Source: Candidatus Gemmiger avistercoris (GTDB taxonomy: Bacteria; Bacillota; Clostridia; Oscillospirales; Ruminococcaceae). From it: a stretch of 35,298 nucleotides of DNA. The translations under genes were made by a program, and so were the position numbers. Under the pieces are notes generated by a model that was not told where the DNA came from, searched no databases, and was given only the letters and a program-made list of their open reading frames with translations. The stretch is from positions 1 through 35,298 of the forward strand of contig DXBF01000013.1 of NCBI GenBank assembly GCA_019116705.1. Reading direction: 5' to 3'. Positions 34,465-35,298 of the stretch are shown one piece after another (the first letter of the stretch is position 1; each line of letters opens with the position of its first letter).

Positions 34465-35298
34465 ATGCCGGAATTCCGCCAGTTTCCCGCCTGTTACGAC
34501 CCCGCCAGCGTGCGGGCAATCGTGACCCCCTCCGCCTTTGCGCGGGAAAACCTCTTCTTCTTGCAGGAGGCCGGTCACATCCGGCTTGTGCAGAGCCACG
34601 CCGGCACCCAGCGGTCGAGCCTGGACAGCTTTCTGATCGTACAGGTCGTGGCCGGCAGCGGCAGTCTGCGGTACGGCGCGCGGCGGTTTGCGCTGCGGGC
34701 CGGGCAGTGCTTTTGGATCGACTGCCGCCGCCCCCACGGCTACCGCAGCGCCGACGCCGACCCCTGGGAGCTGCGCTGGGTGCACTTCAACGGCCGCAGC
34801 GCGCCGGCTTTCTACCGCCGCTTTGGTGAGGAGCCGGTCTTTACCCCGGCCGACGGCGCGGCAGTTGCGCGGCGACTGGACGCGGTACTGGCCTGCGCAA
34901 GCCGCTGGGACGCGACGGCCGAGCTCGAAGCTTCGGCCGAGATTGCAGCGCTGCTGGCCGGCATTTTGGGCGGACAGGTGCGGGTGGGCGCGCCGAGGGG
35001 CGAATCCGGCCAGACCGCACGGCTCGAGGCCGTGCGCGCCTATCTGGCCGACCACTGCGCCGAGCCGCTGACGCTGGACGAGCTGGCCGCGCGTTTTTTC
35101 ATCAGCAAGTATTATCTTGCCCGCAGCTTCAAACAGCGATACGGCGAGACGATCCTCGACTGTCTGCACGCGGCCCGCATCGACCGCGCCAAACAGATGC
35201 TGCGCTACACCGACCAGACCCTCGCCCAGATCGCGGCCGCCTGCGGCTTCCGCGAGCAGGCCTACTTCACCCGCCGCTTCAAATCCGCCGAAGGCCAA
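34465..35298 (+). CDS. AraC-family transcriptional regulator (3' end cut by window)
   Basis: An open frame of 278 codons with no stop before the window ends. It begins at ATG 34465 after GAAGGAGG. Residues 20-125 are a cupin-type sensing domain (AraC_binding; [39 protein letters not shown]). Residues 190-278 hold two helix-turn-helix units: [20 protein letters not shown] and [20 protein letters not shown]. It is nearly complete, since this family usually ends soon after the second helix pair. It is divergent from gmd, 252 bp away. A sugar effector is likely by family, but its target is not visible. Confidence 0.92.
   Translation, partial: MPEFRQFPACYDPASVRAIVTPSAFARENLFFLQEAGHIRLVQSHAGTQRSSLDSFLIVQVVAGSGSLRYGARRFALRAGQCFWIDCRRPHGYRSADADPWELRWVHFNGRSAPAFYRRFGEEPVFTPADGAAVARRLDAVLACASRWDATAELEASAEIAALLAGILGGQVRVGAPRGESGQTARLEAVRAYLADHCAEPLTLDELAARFFISKYYLARSFKQRYGETILDCLHAARIDRAKQMLRYTDQTLAQIAAACGFREQAYFTRRFKSAEGQ

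Noticed and set aside
33124-35298. Minus-strand frame running from gmd to the window end
   Set aside because: Only 33124-34212 is Gmd. The rest is antisense to the AraC-type gene and crosses the gmd promoter.

Overview
The window reads as a chromosome segment from a GC-rich, Gram-positive anaerobe of the Clostridia. An Oscillospiraceae member (Gemmiger/Subdoligranulum/Faecalibacterium-like) is my best guess. The basis is strong GGAGG ribosome sites, sigma-A promoters with 17-bp spacers, a T-box leader, two MurE/AsnB-type wall genes, a DUF1540 protein and KduI/KduD. The taxon is inference; no rRNA gene is present.

Layout. 1-7.8 kb (minus): a surface-glycan operon from one promoter near 7.78 kb. 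It holds a DegT-type sugar aminotransferase, three family-2 glycosyltransferases, a GtrII-type membrane glucosyltransferase split by a G-tract frameshift, an FdtA/QdtA-like sugar isomerase, and an ATP-grasp/HAD pair. 7.8-8.66 kb (minus): a Cys-rich DUF1540 protein and a tRNA operon Arg-His-Gln with its own promoter and terminator. 8.67-16.1 kb: a roughly mirror-symmetric block. On the left (minus) are a D-aspartate-ligase-like ATP-grasp gene and an asparagine synthetase. In the middle are two small HTH regulators. On the right (plus) are a second asparagine synthetase and an overlapping MurE-like ligase. This looks like a cell-wall peptide ligation/amidation module. 16.5-19.3 kb: an RsuA-type pseudouridine synthase, a YbaK-type deacylase, DAHP synthase (divergent) and a small zinc-ribbon membrane protein. 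19.5-25.5 kb (minus): the branched-chain amino acid operon ilvB-ilvN-ilvC-ilvD, behind a T-box leader whose specifier reads CTG (Leu). 25.6-28.05 kb: a DUF815 AAA+ ATPase and threonine ammonia-lyase ilvA (minus). 28.35-30.1 kb (plus): kduI-kduD for uronate breakdown. 30.5-34.4 kb (minus): gmd-fcl-manC for GDP-mannose and GDP-L-fucose. 34.46 kb to the end (plus): an AraC-type regulator cut by the window edge.

The most unusual content is a dispersed intergenic element present four times (16.14, 21.24, 25.04 and 32.87 kb). Each copy folds into the same three stems (P1, P2, P3). The stem sequences differ between copies while pairing is kept by compensatory changes. Two copies carry an extra module of about 120 nt, and one copy is bracketed by a duplicated terminator hairpin. 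Three copies sit in ilv or GDP-fucose operons just upstream of coding starts. A second, unrelated tandem GC-rich palindromic repeat lies at 30.23-30.50 kb.

The genes combine into nucleotide-sugar supply (gmd, fcl, manC, DegT, FdtA-like), glycan assembly, cell-wall peptide modification, and Ile/Val/Leu plus aromatic amino acid synthesis.
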